Source of the DNA: Bartonella massiliensis
GTDB lineage: Bacteria; Pseudomonadota; Alphaproteobacteria; Rhizobiales; Rhizobiaceae
Direction of reading: 5' to 3'
NCBI RefSeq assembly: GCF_902150025.1
Contig: NZ_CABFVS010000002.1
Coordinates: 124,001 to 188,000 of the forward strand
DNA length: 64,000 nt
The translations under genes and the position numbers were made by a program. Below, piece by piece: positions 19,289 through 29,855 of this stretch; position 1 is the stretch's first letter; each line of letters opens with the position of its first letter. The notes under the pieces are model-generated. The model had not been told where the DNA came from, made no database searches, and was given only the letters and a program-made list of their open reading frames with translations.

Positions 19289-20557
19289 ATGCCGCATCAA
19301 GATTATCTTTTTACAAGCGAATCGGTATCGGAAGGGCATCCTGATAAAATTTGTGATCGTATTTCTGATGAAATCGTTGATATGGTCTATAAAGAGGCGC
19401 AAAAGACCGATACTGATCCGTGGTTAATCCGTGTTGCTTGTGAAACGCTGGTCAGTGTCAACCGTGTTGTTATTGCCGGTGAAGTGCGTGTTCCCGATAC
19501 GCTTTTAAAAAAAGATAAAAATAAAGAATTTATCTATGATGAAACTGGCTTTCCACTCATTAACCCTACGCGTTTTCGTACAGCAGCGCGCCATGCTATT
19601 CGTTCCATTGGCTATGAACAAGCGGGATTCCATTGGAAAACTGTTAAAATTGATGTTCTTTTGCGCCCTCAATCCGCTGATATTGCAAGAGGCGTTGATA
19701 ATGCTACAGATCGGCATGGTGAAGAAGGAGCGGGTGATCAAGGTATCATGTTTGGGTATGCTTGCCGTGAAACGCCTGCCCTCATGCCTGCACCAATTTA
19801 TTATGCGCATAAGATTCTCAAACTTCTTGCCGCAGCCCGCCATAAAGGAGAAGGCGAAACTGGAAAATTAGGACCGGATGCTAAAAGCCAGATCACCATA
19901 CGCTATAAAGGTGGAAAACCAATAGAGGTAACATCCATCGTTCTTTCAACGCAGCATCTTGATGAAAGTTGGGATTCCAATAAAGTCCGTACAGTCGTTG
20001 AACCTTACATTCGTCAAGCTTTACATGATATCCCTATTTCAGCTCAATGCCGTTGGTATATTAATCCAACAGGAAAATTTGTCATTGGCGGTCCTCAAAG
20101 CGATGCTGGATTAACAGGACGCAAAATTATCGTGGATACTTACGGAGGTGCTGCCCCCCATGGAGGTGGTGCATTTTCAGGAAAAGATACGACAAAAGTT
20201 GATCGTTCTGCAGCCTATGCAGCACGCTATCTCGCTAAGAATATTGTTGCTGCTCATTTAGCAGAACGATGTACCATTCAACTCTCCTATGCAATTGGTA
20301 TTGCACAACCTTTATCGATTTATCTTAATCTTCATGGAACAGGAAAAGTCGATGAAAAGATTATTGAAGCAGCCATTCGCAAAATAATGGACCTTTCCCC
20401 TACTGGAATTCGAAAACATCTTGACCTTAATAAACCAATCTATACAAAAACAGCTGCTTACGGTCACTTTGGGCGAAAGCCAAAGCATGATGGTTCGTTT
20501 TCATGGGAAAAAACTGATCTCGTGAAAACACTTCAAACAATGATCAAAATCCCATGA
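19289..20557 (+). CDS. metK: S-adenosylmethionine synthetase
   Basis: 422 residues, longer than the 384 of E. coli, as is common in Rhizobiales. The conserved parts are present: [30 protein letters not shown] and the phosphate-binding [19 protein letters not shown]. The enzyme makes SAM from methionine and ATP. A very good ribosome-binding site (AAGGAG) precedes the ATG. The 131-bp upstream region holds a T-rich stretch and the segment GCCGTAGCAGTTTTAGTAGGC, which does not match the SAM-II or SAM/SAH riboswitch patterns I know. It overlaps trmB by 4 bp, placing a SAM user directly behind the SAM maker. Confidence 0.97.
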   Translation: MPHQDYLFTSESVSEGHPDKICDRISDEIVDMVYKEAQKTDTDPWLIRVACETLVSVNRVVIAGEVRVPDTLLKKDKNKEFIYDETGFPLINPTRFRTAARHAIRSIGYEQAGFHWKTVKIDVLLRPQSADIARGVDNATDRHGEEGAGDQGIMFGYACRETPALMPAPIYYAHKILKLLAAARHKGEGETGKLGPDAKSQITIRYKGGKPIEVTSIVLSTQHLDESWDSNKVRTVVEPYIRQALHDIPISAQCRWYINPTGKFVIGGPQSDAGLTGRKIIVDTYGGAAPHGGGAFSGKDTTKVDRSAAYAARYLAKNIVAAHLAERCTIQLSYAIGIAQPLSIYLNLHGTGKVDEKIIEAAIRKIMDLSPTGIRKHLDLNKPIYTKTAAYGHFGRKPKHDGSFSWEKTDLVKTLQTMIKIP

Positions 20558-21255
20558 TTCAACATAATACACGCAAAAGTGAAGCCTTTTTTGGACGCCG
20601 ACAAGGAAAGCAGCTACGAAACAGTCAGCTTGCGCGTCTAAAAATGCTTCTCCCTCGTTTTAATATTGATTTAAATATCCCCCCTCCCTCAAATCTTACA
20701 TCCTTATTTGCGAGTAAAGTAAAAGAAATTCGACTTGAAATTGGCTTTGGTGGCGGTGAACATTTACTCCATGAAATGGAACATTTTCCGCAAACCGGTT
20801 TTATCGGCATAGAGCCCTTTATCAATGGCATGGCCAAAATATTGTTGTCCCTTGAACAGCATACAGACTATCAAAGCCATCTTCGCCTCTATAATGATGA
20901 TGCTACACGCCTGCTTGATTGGCTTCCTGATAACTCACTTGATGGAATAGATCTTTTCTATCCTGATCCTTGGCCGAAAAAGAAACACTGGAAACGACGT
21001 TTCATCAACATAAAAAATCTTAACCGTTTTGCTCGCGTTCTTAAAGTAGGGAAAGTTTTTCGCTTTGCTAGCGATATAGACAGTTATATAAACTGGACCC
21101 TTTATCATTGTGCACATCATGATCACTTTGAGTGGAAAGCAGAAAGCCCCAAAGACTGGAAAACCCCTTATCCATTATGGAGAGGAACCCGCTATGAAGA
21201 AAAAGCTTTACGCGAAGGACGAACACCAGCCTATCTTACCTTTATCAAGAAATAA
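20554..21255 (+). CDS. trmB: tRNA (guanine-N7-)-methyltransferase
   Basis: 233 residues. The SAM-binding motif [14 protein letters not shown] is followed by [13 protein letters not shown], and the family signature [20 protein letters not shown] and the C-terminal [16 protein letters not shown] complete the match. TrmB methylates G46 in the tRNA variable loop. The ATGA overlap with metK suggests coupled translation. Confidence 0.96.
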   Translation: MIQHNTRKSEAFFGRRQGKQLRNSQLARLKMLLPRFNIDLNIPPPSNLTSLFASKVKEIRLEIGFGGGEHLLHEMEHFPQTGFIGIEPFINGMAKILLSLEQHTDYQSHLRLYNDDATRLLDWLPDNSLDGIDLFYPDPWPKKKHWKRRFINIKNLNRFARVLKVGKVFRFASDIDSYINWTLYHCAHHDHFEWKAESPKDWKTPYPLWRGTRYEEKALREGRTPAYLTFIKK

Positions 21256-21337
21256 ATGATAAAATGCTTTTCTCATAAACAGCTTGAAAAATTTTGAATT
21301 TAAGAGTATTAATAGCTAAATTCTTGGTCTTATGATG

Positions 21338-21368
21338 AAGAGTGGGCCGTTGGACCCGCTCTTTTTTA
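21338..21368 (+). terminator. Intrinsic terminator or leader attenuator between trmB and rimP
   Basis: A hairpin of eight to nine pairs (AAGAGTGGG with CCCGCTCTT, one G-U pair) and an eight-base loop is followed by six T residues. It lies 82 bp after trmB and 39 bp before the likely rimP start. It either ends the metK-trmB transcript or attenuates the rimP-nusA-infB operon, where NusA could control its own synthesis. Confidence 0.8.
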
Positions 21369-21406
21369 ATATCATAAAACTGATGAAAATAACGTGGATA
21401 AAATGT

Positions 21407-21967
21407 ATGAACGAAGCGGAAAAAATAAGCAATCTTGACGAACCTCGCCTGTTTGAAGAAGATGGTATCGAAGCACGGATTGGGGCTCTTGTCGTACCAC
21501 TGCTGAAACCTTTAGGGTTTCGCTTGGTTCGTGTGAAGCTTCTTGGACAAAATGGTTTAACACTTCAAATTATGGTTGAACGGGCTGATGGTTCTCTGAC
21601 CGTAGAAGATTGTGAAACTGTTAGTCGGACTGTTTCCCCCCTCCTTGATGTGGAAAATGTTATTGAACGCAAATATCATTTAGAAATCTCATCCCCTGGG
21701 ATTGATCGTCCATTGGTAAGAAAATCTGATTTTTTTCATTGGCAAGGACATCTTGCAAAAGTTGAAACAAAAATAACCATTGATGGGCGTCGAAAATTTC
21801 GTGGAACACTTACCAATATCACGCAAGATGGATTTATTTTAAATACGGATAAAGCTGCTTACGGAGAAGCCATGTATACCTCTATTTCCTTTTGTGATAT
21901 CATGAATGCGCATTTAGTGCTTACCGATGAGCTTATTCGCGATGCATTGAAAAAAATAAAGTTTTGA
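21407..21967 (+). CDS. rimP: Ribosome maturation factor RimP
   Basis: 186 residues from the ATG at 21407 (MNEAEKISNLDEPRL). An upstream in-frame ATG at 21332 lies inside the terminator hairpin and is unlikely. The N-terminal domain includes GARIGALVVPLLKPLGFRLV-like sequence (here IEARIGALVVPLL), VEDCETVSRTVSPLLD and HLEISSPGIDRPLV, followed by the SH3-like C-terminal domain (GRRKFRGTLTNITQDGFIL). RimP assists 30S assembly. It is the first gene of the rimP-nusA-ylxR-infB operon. Confidence 0.93.
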   Translation: MNEAEKISNLDEPRLFEEDGIEARIGALVVPLLKPLGFRLVRVKLLGQNGLTLQIMVERADGSLTVEDCETVSRTVSPLLDVENVIERKYHLEISSPGIDRPLVRKSDFFHWQGHLAKVETKITIDGRRKFRGTLTNITQDGFILNTDKAAYGEAMYTSISFCDIMNAHLVLTDELIRDALKKIKF

Positions 21968-22079
21968 ATCAACAACTCATTGGCGAAGATAATCCTACCG
22001 ACTCAATAGAGACGCTCAATTTCAAAAAACAATATCACTGGGGAATACCCGTCGTGTGGCACAAAGAAGGAGAAAATTG

Positions 22080-23711
22080 ATGGCTACAAGCGCTAACAGG
22101 CTTGAAATTCTGCAAATTGCAGATGCTGTTGCACGTGAAAAGTCAATCGACCGTGAAATTGTCATTTCTGCGATGGCTGATGCAATTCAAAAAGCAGCAC
22201 GTTCTCGTTATGGTCAAGAAACCAATATTCGTGCTGAAATCAATTCCAAAACAGGTGAAATTAAATTACAACGCCTGCTTAAAATCGTTGATGTTGTTGA
22301 AGACTATACAACGGAAATTACTTTGTCGGATGCACTCAAACGCCAAGCAGAGGCAAAAATTGGTGATTTTTTTGCTGATCCTTTACCTCCTATGGATTTT
22401 GGACGTATCGCAGCACAATCTGCAAAACAGGTTATTGTACAAAAGGTACGTGACGCAGAGCGTGATCAGCAATATGAAGAATTTAAAAATAAAGTTGGTG
22501 AAATTATTTCTGGTACAGTCAAGCGTGTGGAATATGGCAATGTTATCGTTGATCTGGGACGTGGTGAAGCTATTGTACGCCGCGATGAATTAATTCCGCG
22601 TGAATCCTTCCGCTATGGAGACCGTATTCGCGCCTTTGTCAATGATGTACATCGTGAAACACGTGGACCACAAATTTTCCTTTCACGCACACATCCTCAG
22701 TTTATGGTAAAACTTTTTACTATGGAAGTTCCAGAAATTTATGATGGTATTATAGAAATAAAATCGGTTGCCCGTGATCCAGGTTCACGTGCCAAAATTG
22801 CCGTTGTTTCACGCGATGGTTCCATTGATCCTGTTGGTGCATGTGTGGGAATGCGCGGAAGCCGTGTACAAGCTGTTGTTGCAGAGTTACAAGGCGAAAA
22901 AATTGATATTATTCCTTGGTCGCCCGATGCGGCAACATTTGTTGTTAATGCACTACAACCTGCTGAAGTTTCTAAAATCATTCTTGATGAAGATGCTGAA
23001 CGCATTGAAGTTATTGTACCAGATGACCAACTTAGCCTTGCTATTGGACGACGTGGACAAAATGTTCGTTTAGCTTCGCAACTAACAGGATGGAACATTG
23101 ATATTTTAACGGAAAAGGAAGAATCTGAAAATCGTCAAAAAGAATTTACTGAACGCAGTAAATTGTTTATGGAAGCCTTAGAGGTTGACGAAATGATCGG
23201 ACAAGTTATGGCATCAGAAGGTTTTTCTTCTATTGAAGAAATCGCCTATATTGATCTTGAAGAAATCGCTTCTATTGATGGTTTTGACCATGATACCGCT
23301 GCTGAAATCCAAAATCGAGCGCGTGAATATCTCGATCATAAAGAAAAAGAACTTGATGAAAAACGCAAAAAGCTCGGCGTTTCTGACGAATTACGCACAC
23401 TGCCTGGAATGACAAGTGCTATGCTGGTTGCTGTGGGTGAGGATGGTGTAAAAACAATGGAAGATTTTGCTGGCTATGCCGTTGATGATTTAGCTGGTTG
23501 GAGAGAACGCAAAGAAGGTCAAACAAAGAATTTTTCTGGTGTTTTAACTCCTTTTGACATTACACGCACAGATGCAGAAGCTATGGTTTTAGCCGCACGT
23601 GTACAAGCAGGTTGGATAGACCAAGCTGATCTTGTTACAGAAAGTCCTGTAGAAGATGAACATTCTGTAGAAAAAGAAACAACAGATGATTTGGATGTGG
23701 ATACACTTTAA
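22080..23711 (+). CDS. nusA: Transcription termination/antitermination protein NusA
   Basis: 543 residues from the ATG at 22080, chosen because AAGGAG lies seven bases upstream; a longer frame opens at 22056. The N-terminal RNA-polymerase-binding domain (EILQIADAVAREKSID) is followed by S1 (GEIISGTVKRVEYGNVIVDL), two KH domains (VGACVGMRGSRVQAVVAEL; LAIGRRGQNVRLASQLTGW) and a C-terminal acidic/helix-hairpin region. NusA modulates pausing, termination and rRNA antitermination. The 112 bp between rimP and the start carry no gene. ylxR begins directly after the stop. Confidence 0.96.
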   Translation: MATSANRLEILQIADAVAREKSIDREIVISAMADAIQKAARSRYGQETNIRAEINSKTGEIKLQRLLKIVDVVEDYTTEITLSDALKRQAEAKIGDFFADPLPPMDFGRIAAQSAKQVIVQKVRDAERDQQYEEFKNKVGEIISGTVKRVEYGNVIVDLGRGEAIVRRDELIPRESFRYGDRIRAFVNDVHRETRGPQIFLSRTHPQFMVKLFTMEVPEIYDGIIEIKSVARDPGSRAKIAVVSRDGSIDPVGACVGMRGSRVQAVVAELQGEKIDIIPWSPDAATFVVNALQPAEVSKIILDEDAERIEVIVPDDQLSLAIGRRGQNVRLASQLTGWNIDILTEKEESENRQKEFTERSKLFMEALEVDEMIGQVMASEGFSSIEEIAYIDLEEIASIDGFDHDTAAEIQNRAREYLDHKEKELDEKRKKLGVSDELRTLPGMTSAMLVAVGEDGVKTMEDFAGYAVDDLAGWRERKEGQTKNFSGVLTPFDITRTDAEAMVLAARVQAGWIDQADLVTESPVEDEHSVEKETTDDLDVDTL

Positions 23712-24347
23712 ATGAATGAACGAACTTGCATTGTGACCCGACAAAATGCTTCAGCACAAACGCTGATCCGTTTTGTTATTGGTCCCAATAACCAAATTGT
23801 TCCTGATCTTAAAGCGAATTTACCAGGGCGCGGTGTTTGGATTTCTGCCCATCACACTGTTATTGAGAAAGCGATCAAACAAAAAGCTTTTCATAAAAAT
23901 TTTAAAACAGATGTTGAGGTTGCATCAAATCTTGCGCATATTGTTGATACGCTTTTACTCAAAGCTGCTCTTTCAAGCCTTTCCTTGGCAAGAAAAGCGG
24001 GAGCTGTTGCTATGGGAGCAACGAAGGTTGATGCTGCTATCCGCTCTGGTCAAGTTATTCTTGTACTTCATGCTAAAGAAACAACAGAAGATGGAAAACG
24101 AAAAATTGCACAAGCTATCCATACAATACAACAACAAACAAAGCGGACAATAAAAACCATATCTTTATTTACAAGTGATGAAATGCGCGTAGCTTTTGGC
24201 TCTAATCCTGTTATGCACGCAGCCTTATTGGACACAAAGGCTGCTGAAGGATTTCTCAAAACAATATATAAATTGATCAGCTATCGTGATGTCAAGCATA
24301 GTAAGCCCGGTGAGATGACGGCTCAAGCCGTGAAGGAAGTACAATGA
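23712..24347 (+). CDS. YlxR (DUF448) RNA-binding protein fused to an L7Ae-like domain
   Basis: 211 residues. The N-terminal DUF448 domain reads [19 protein letters not shown] and [19 protein letters not shown]. The second half (about 78-190) is an L7Ae/L30e-like fold ([20 protein letters not shown], then [12 protein letters not shown]). In Firmicutes these are two genes (ylxR and ylxQ) at the same operon position; the fused form is common in alphaproteobacteria. The role is RNA binding, probably regulatory; details are unknown. It starts at the base after the nusA stop and overlaps infB by 4 bp. Confidence 0.92.
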   Translation: MNERTCIVTRQNASAQTLIRFVIGPNNQIVPDLKANLPGRGVWISAHHTVIEKAIKQKAFHKNFKTDVEVASNLAHIVDTLLLKAALSSLSLARKAGAVAMGATKVDAAIRSGQVILVLHAKETTEDGKRKIAQAIHTIQQQTKRTIKTISLFTSDEMRVAFGSNPVMHAALLDTKAAEGFLKTIYKLISYRDVKHSKPGEMTAQAVKEVQ

Positions 24348-26872
24348 GTGAAAATAACAACGACAAAATAACAGGCAAGAAGACACTAACTCTCAAGCGG
24401 TCTGTCTTGGAAACAAGCACGGTCAAACAAAATTTTAGCCATGGCCGTACGAAGGCTGTCGTTGTCGAAACCAAACGACGTAAAATTACGCGACCTGATG
24501 AAAAACCTGAAACTCTTCAGCCTATTACAAAGCCGCACGTGGCCCCCCAGCGCTCTAAACCGCGTTTCGAGGAGAAAAAACCTCAAGAATCTGTCGCTAA
24601 AAGTAATCTTTCATCGGCTGAAATGGAAGCGAGACTTCGCGCATTAGAAGAAGCACATATCCAAGAAAGAATAACGCGAGAAAAAGCCGAAGAAGAAGCA
24701 AGACGTGCTAAAGAGCGTGAAAAAGTTTTACAACAAGCAATTAAAGAAAAAGAAATACAACACCAACAAGAAGAAGAAAACCCGCCAGTTCATATTCCAC
24801 CTGTTCTCTCTGAGCCCCCTCTCATTGAACAGACAGAGATTCCTATTGCGCCTAAAAATACAGCTGTGATTGACAAACGCAAAATAGATGAAAATAAAGA
24901 GGAGGAACGCTATAGCCGACGTGCTAACCCTGGCAAATCAGAAATACGTGCACCAAAAGTTATCAAAGGAGCTGATGAGCGGCGTCGTGGAAAACTCACT
25001 CTTAATAGCGCGCTGGACGAAGAAGGAAGTGCGCGTGGACGCTCAATGGCTGCAATGCGGCGCAGACAGGAAAAGTTTAAGCGTGCACAAAACCAAGAAC
25101 CAAGAGAAAAAATTTCTCGTGAAGTTGTTCTTCCTGAAACGATTACCATTCAAGAGCTCGCACAACGTATGACGGAGCGTTCCGTTGATGTCATTAAATT
25201 CTTGATGAAACAAGGACAAATGATGAAACCGGGCGATGTTATTGATGCAGATGTTGCTGAACTCATCGCAGTTGAATTTGGTCATACGGTTAAACGTGTT
25301 TTAGAATCTGACGTCGAGGAAGGTATCTTTAATATAACAGATAATCCGCAAAACATGCAGCAACGTCCCCCTGTTGTAACCATTATGGGCCATGTTGACC
25401 ACGGAAAAACTTCTCTTCTAGATGCTATTCGCAAAGCCAATGTTGTTTCTGGTGAAGCAGGCGGTATCACCCAACATATTGGAGCTTATCAAGTAGAACA
25501 AAACGGTCAAAAAATTACCTTTATTGATACACCAGGACACGCAGCATTTACAGCTATGCGTGCTCGTGGTGCTCGTGTGACCGATATTGCTGTTCTTGTT
25601 GTCGCTGCTGATGATAGTGTTATGCCGCAAACGATTGAATCAATTAATCATGCCAAAGCTGCTGGTGTGCCGATTATTGTTGCAATCAATAAAATTGATA
25701 AACCAGCTGCGAATGCACAAAAAGTGCGTACAGAGCTTCTACAACATGAAGTGTTTGTTGAAACGATGGGGGGTGAAACTTTAGACGTTGAAGTTTCCGC
25801 TAAAACGGGTCTGAATCTTGATAAACTTCTCGAAGCTATCCTTCTTCAAGCTGAAATGCTTGATCTGAAAGCAGATCCTCAGCGAACAGCAGAGGGCGTT
25901 GTCATTGAAGCTAAATTGGATCGTGGACGCGGATCTGTTGCAACCGTTCTTGTGCAAAAAGGTACATTACATCCTTCTGATATTATCGTTGCTGGAAATG
26001 AATGGGGGCGTGTGCGTGCTTTGATTGATGACCATGGTCACCATGTCAAAGAAGCCGTTCCCTCTACACCGATTGAAATTTTAGGAATGCAAGGAACACC
26101 CCAAGCTGGAGACCGTTTTGCTGTTGTCACGCATGAAGCAAAAGCACGCGAAATTTCTGAATACCGTCAACGGTTAGCGCGTGATAAAGCTGTTGCTCGA
26201 CAAACCGGTTCGCGTGGTTCTCTTGAGCAGATGATGACAAAATTACAAACGACTGGTATTAAGGAGTTTTCTCTTATTATCAAAGGGGATGTACAAGGAT
26301 CCATTGAAGCAATTGCTTCAGCATTGGAAAAACTAGGAAATGATGAGGTTCGTGCGCGTGTTGTACATTCTGGTGCTGGAGGAATTACCGAAAGTGATAT
26401 TTCTCTTGCCGAAGCTTCTAACTCAGCTGTAATTGGTTTTAATGTTCGAGCCAATAAGCAAGCGCGTGATTTTGCGAAAACACAAGGAATTGAAATTCGT
26501 TATTATAACATCATTTATGATCTTGTTGATGACATCAAAGCGGCCATGTCTGGGTTGCTCTCACCAGAACAGCGTGAAACTTTCCTTGGTAATGCTGAAA
26601 TTCTAGAAGTCTTTAACATTACAAAAATCGGAAAAGTCTCTGGATGTCGTGTTACAGAAGGTAAAATAGAACGAGGGGCTGGTGTTCGCCTTATCCGCGA
26701 TAATATCGTTATTCACGAAGGAAAACTCAAAACACTCAAACGCTTTAAAGATGAAGTTAATGAAGTGCAAAGTGGTCAAGAATGTGGCATAGCTTTTGAA
26801 AATTATGAAGATATGCGCGCAGGAGACATTATTGAGACCTTCCGTATCGAACATATTAATCGCACATTATAA
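24344..26872 (+). CDS. infB: Translation initiation factor IF-2
   Basis: 842 residues. The long charged N-terminal region (1 to about 260) includes a coiled-coil-like Glu/Arg/Lys stretch ([20 protein letters not shown] onward). The IF2_N domain ([20 protein letters not shown]) precedes the GTPase: G1 GHVDHGKT at 349-356, G3 [15 protein letters not shown] and G4 NKID. Two beta-barrel domains and the fMet-tRNA-binding C-domain follow. IF-2 places initiator tRNA on the 30S subunit. Internal starts for shorter isoforms cannot be assigned from sequence alone. Confidence 0.97.
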   Translation: MSENNNDKITGKKTLTLKRSVLETSTVKQNFSHGRTKAVVVETKRRKITRPDEKPETLQPITKPHVAPQRSKPRFEEKKPQESVAKSNLSSAEMEARLRALEEAHIQERITREKAEEEARRAKEREKVLQQAIKEKEIQHQQEEENPPVHIPPVLSEPPLIEQTEIPIAPKNTAVIDKRKIDENKEEERYSRRANPGKSEIRAPKVIKGADERRRGKLTLNSALDEEGSARGRSMAAMRRRQEKFKRAQNQEPREKISREVVLPETITIQELAQRMTERSVDVIKFLMKQGQMMKPGDVIDADVAELIAVEFGHTVKRVLESDVEEGIFNITDNPQNMQQRPPVVTIMGHVDHGKTSLLDAIRKANVVSGEAGGITQHIGAYQVEQNGQKITFIDTPGHAAFTAMRARGARVTDIAVLVVAADDSVMPQTIESINHAKAAGVPIIVAINKIDKPAANAQKVRTELLQHEVFVETMGGETLDVEVSAKTGLNLDKLLEAILLQAEMLDLKADPQRTAEGVVIEAKLDRGRGSVATVLVQKGTLHPSDIIVAGNEWGRVRALIDDHGHHVKEAVPSTPIEILGMQGTPQAGDRFAVVTHEAKAREISEYRQRLARDKAVARQTGSRGSLEQMMTKLQTTGIKEFSLIIKGDVQGSIEAIASALEKLGNDEVRARVVHSGAGGITESDISLAEASNSAVIGFNVRANKQARDFAKTQGIEIRYYNIIYDLVDDIKAAMSGLLSPEQRETFLGNAEILEVFNITKIGKVSGCRVTEGKIERGAGVRLIRDNIVIHEGKLKTLKRFKDEVNEVQSGQECGIAFENYEDMRAGDIIETFRIEHINRTL

Positions 26873-26878
26873 GATAAC

Positions 26879-26919
26879 CCCATAACTTTACTCTGTTTTA
26901 AAATGGATAAAGTTATGGG
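26879..26919 (+). repeat. 12-bp perfect inverted repeat after infB
   Basis: CCCATAACTTTA (26879-26890) and TAAAGTTATGGG (26908-26919) are exact reverse complements around a 17-base loop, starting six bases after the infB stop. No T-run follows, so it is not a standard intrinsic terminator. It could be a processing or mRNA-stability hairpin between infB and rbfA. Confidence 0.7.
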
Positions 26920-26993
26920 AATTCTATACACAGTGTCTCTTTTTTGCCTTATCTGGATGGTCAAAAAAGAGGGCTTGGAGTAGGGATAAAATT

Positions 26994-27401
26994 TTGATGA
27001 AAAATGCAAGGCCATCACAACGGCAACTTAGAGTAGCAGAGCAAGTACGTCATGCAGTAGCGCATATATTACAGCGTAATATTTTGTTTGATGATGTCTT
27101 AAAAGATATTGTCATTTCTGTTTCTGAAGTACGCATGTCACCAGATTTAAAAATTGCTACTTGCTTTGTATCACCTCTTAGCACGCTTAAAAATGCTTCC
27201 CATACTGATGTTGTTGATGCCCTCAATAAGCATAGTCGTTTTCTCCGTGGAGAAATCAGTCATGCGTTGCGACAAATGAAATATATGCCAGAACTGCGTT
27301 TTAGACTTGATAATAGTTTTGATAATTTTTCAAAAATTGATGCCCTCCTCCGATCGCCTGAGGTTGCGCGTGATCTTCATCGTGATAAAGATGAGGATTA
27401 A
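26994..27401 (+). CDS. rbfA: Ribosome-binding factor A
   Basis: 135 residues. KH-like fold with the signatures [39 protein letters not shown] and [20 protein letters not shown]. RbfA helps maturation of the 16S rRNA 5' end within the 30S subunit. It lies 121 bp after infB, a gap holding a long inverted repeat, and 4 bp before truB. Confidence 0.95.
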   Translation: MMKNARPSQRQLRVAEQVRHAVAHILQRNILFDDVLKDIVISVSEVRMSPDLKIATCFVSPLSTLKNASHTDVVDALNKHSRFLRGEISHALRQMKYMPELRFRLDNSFDNFSKIDALLRSPEVARDLHRDKDED

Positions 27402-27405
27402 AGAT

Positions 27406-28368
27406 ATGGCACGGCAACGCAAAAAAAAGGGACGTCCTGTTTCTGGCTGGATCATATTTGATAAACCAAAAGGAATGAAATCAACAGAAGCTGTCTCACA
27501 AATCAAATGGCTCTTTCATGCACAAAAAGCAGGACATGCAGGGACACTTGATCCTCTTGCTTCTGGTCTTCTTCCCATTGCCTTAGGCGAAGCAACCAAA
27601 ACCGTTCCTTATGTGATGCAAGGCAAGAAAACTTATCGTTTTCATATCGCTTGGGGGCAAGAGCGTTCAACAGATGATCTAGAAGGAGAAATAACAAAAA
27701 CATCTCTTAAACGTCCAACACGAGAGGAAATACTTGCTCTTCTTCCTCAATATACTGGTATTATTTTGCAAACACCTCCACAATTTTCAGCAATCAAAAT
27801 TGCTGGAAATCGTGCCTATGATCTCGCACGTGAAGGAGAAATCGTTGAAATTGCGCCCCGTGAAGTGGAAATAGAAACTTTTAAATTAATAGAAACACCG
27901 ACCAAAGAGTACTCTGTCTTCGAAATAACTTGCGGAAAAGGAACTTATGTACGTTCTTTAGCGCGCGATATGGGACGGGATTTGGGATGCTATGGGCATA
28001 TTGCTGACTTAAGACGTATTGCCGTCGCACCTTTTGATGAAGAGGATCTCATCACATGGGATGAACTAAAAGCAGCAATATCGCCAAATAAAAATACCAC
28101 AGATGAAAATGAGCGTTTTTTTGAAAAAGACTTTTCAACACTCGATGAACTGCTCATTGAAACAGGAGCTGCATTAGATTGTCTCCCTCATTATCCGCTT
28201 ACTGAAACCCAAGCACTGAGAGTTATGAGAGGACATTCTATTCCTTTGTGTGCTCATAAAACACTTCTTGACGAAGAGGAAGTTTGTCTCCTCTATAAGG
28301 AACAACTTCTTGCTATTGGCATTCTCAACAAAGGTCTATTTAAACCAAAGCGGATTTTCACAATTTAA
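27406..28368 (+). CDS. truB: tRNA pseudouridine(55) synthase
   Basis: 320 residues from the ATG at 27406 ([20 protein letters not shown]), four bases after rbfA. The frame opens earlier inside rbfA but that extension has no family match. The catalytic Asp49 is in [34 protein letters not shown] is the second signature, and a C-terminal PUA-like tail follows ([11 protein letters not shown]). TruB makes the universal pseudouridine 55 in the T-loop. rpsO usually follows in Rhizobiales; here it is 3.4 kb away. Confidence 0.95.
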   Translation: MARQRKKKGRPVSGWIIFDKPKGMKSTEAVSQIKWLFHAQKAGHAGTLDPLASGLLPIALGEATKTVPYVMQGKKTYRFHIAWGQERSTDDLEGEITKTSLKRPTREEILALLPQYTGIILQTPPQFSAIKIAGNRAYDLAREGEIVEIAPREVEIETFKLIETPTKEYSVFEITCGKGTYVRSLARDMGRDLGCYGHIADLRRIAVAPFDEEDLITWDELKAAISPNKNTTDENERFFEKDFSTLDELLIETGAALDCLPHYPLTETQALRVMRGHSIPLCAHKTLLDEEEVCLLYKEQLLAIGILNKGLFKPKRIFTI

Positions 28369-29855
28369 GTGTTTCTTTCTTATAGCTGTCTTTTGTTGAA
28401 AGATATTGCTCTCTATAAAATTAAGAAAAATATAGTGCTTTTCATTTCTCTAAACGCACCTCATTTAGATAAGAATTTAATAAGAGGCTTTCCTCTTTCA
28501 ATCATTTTTACCCACACACCCGCCCCCGTAATGTACAAAAAAATATTTGGACTGATTCAAAAGCGAAACCGACTTGAAATGAAATATCATACGATATTCT
28601 AGACTTTTACATTCAATAGGTAAAAACGATAAATTATTCTATATAATCAATGTGTTGTAATTATATTCATTACATTTCAGTTTAAAAGATTTCTATCACT
28701 TTAAATCAACACTTTGATCATTACAATATACACCTACACAATCTATTTTTTTCTAAAAGAATTTATTTAAAATAGAGAGATTCCAACCTTAAACCTTAAA
28801 CACAAGGATAATGTCTTCCAACTATCTTTTGGATAAAAATTGATCTTTGAGCATCTACAAATGGCATAATTATATTTACAATCAGACATCACTCTCATCG
28901 TTATAAATATTATGCAAAAGATTTGTAAAAATATCTCGCAAAGAATAAGCAATTTTAAAGATTAGTATCTTATCATTGTTTTTTATATCGAATAAAAACT
29001 GATATATCTCTCCAATTCATTGCTGGTATATTTTTTATTTCATGACATTATTTAGCTGATAACACTACATTTTTGCTCTTGCTTGTCAATCAATATTTAG
29101 GTCCAATCCTACCGCATGTTTGAAATAAGAATTAAAATGGCTCAGTATTTTAAAACAGTTCCAACTTTTTATGCCCAATATGTGTAAGGCATATATCTGT
29201 TTGCGGAATATTAAAAAACAGCTCTATTTGAGAAAATATGAAAACGTAAAGGGGTAAGCTATCTTTCATCTTTACTATTCTGCATTTAATTCGACTTTAC
29301 CTTCTACATAATGAAGATTGTGCATTATCTATCTCACTCTTTTAATTCTTTCGTTCTTTGAATATGGTTATCCTTCATTCAAAGTGAAATGCTCAAAACA
29401 GAAAACTGTTGTGCTTCTCCCTAACACATTTAAAAAAAATTCTCTCTGTACTGGCAGCCTATTTTACAACAGCGTTTTTAAAGTATATAAAATTCGCTGC
29501 GCATTATCCTATCTTTACGCTTAATAAAAAGTGCAAACTGGTATCATAATCCCATTTTTCGATTTAAAAAATCGCAATAAACCCTTGGAACTTGACATCG
29601 TTCATCAAAAGTCCTTCTTTTTCTATCGTGTTTATCGCCCTTACTTTACTTGTAACGTACAAAAAGATGGTTTTTATTGCTTCAATATAAATAAGATCAA
29701 TAGATTTAAAATGAAAAAAGCTTCAGATTTTTGCGATAATCATGCAACATAAAAAAAAATGACAAGACATTGTTATAACTAACTCATTCTTTTGTGCTTA
29801 TGCTCACCAATTGATCAAAAGAATACATTTATTTTACAAAAAAACTTCTCTTACC
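28369..29855. other. Long non-coding interval between truB and the MFS gene
   Basis: About 1.5 kb, AT-rich and without a convincing gene. Plus-strand frames of 77, 68 and 73 codons (28369, 29318, 29531) lack good ribosome-binding sites, recognisable domains and signal peptides. GATTT/AAATC forms a short hairpin near 29560. No tRNA-like cloverleaf or T-loop consensus was seen. It sits where truB and rpsO are normally neighbours, so it is probably decayed insertion or rearrangement DNA. Confidence 0.5.

Noticed and set aside
29531-29752. 73-codon frame before the MFS gene
   Set aside because: GTG start without a ribosome-binding site, no hydrophobic or domain pattern, and stop-rich surroundings.
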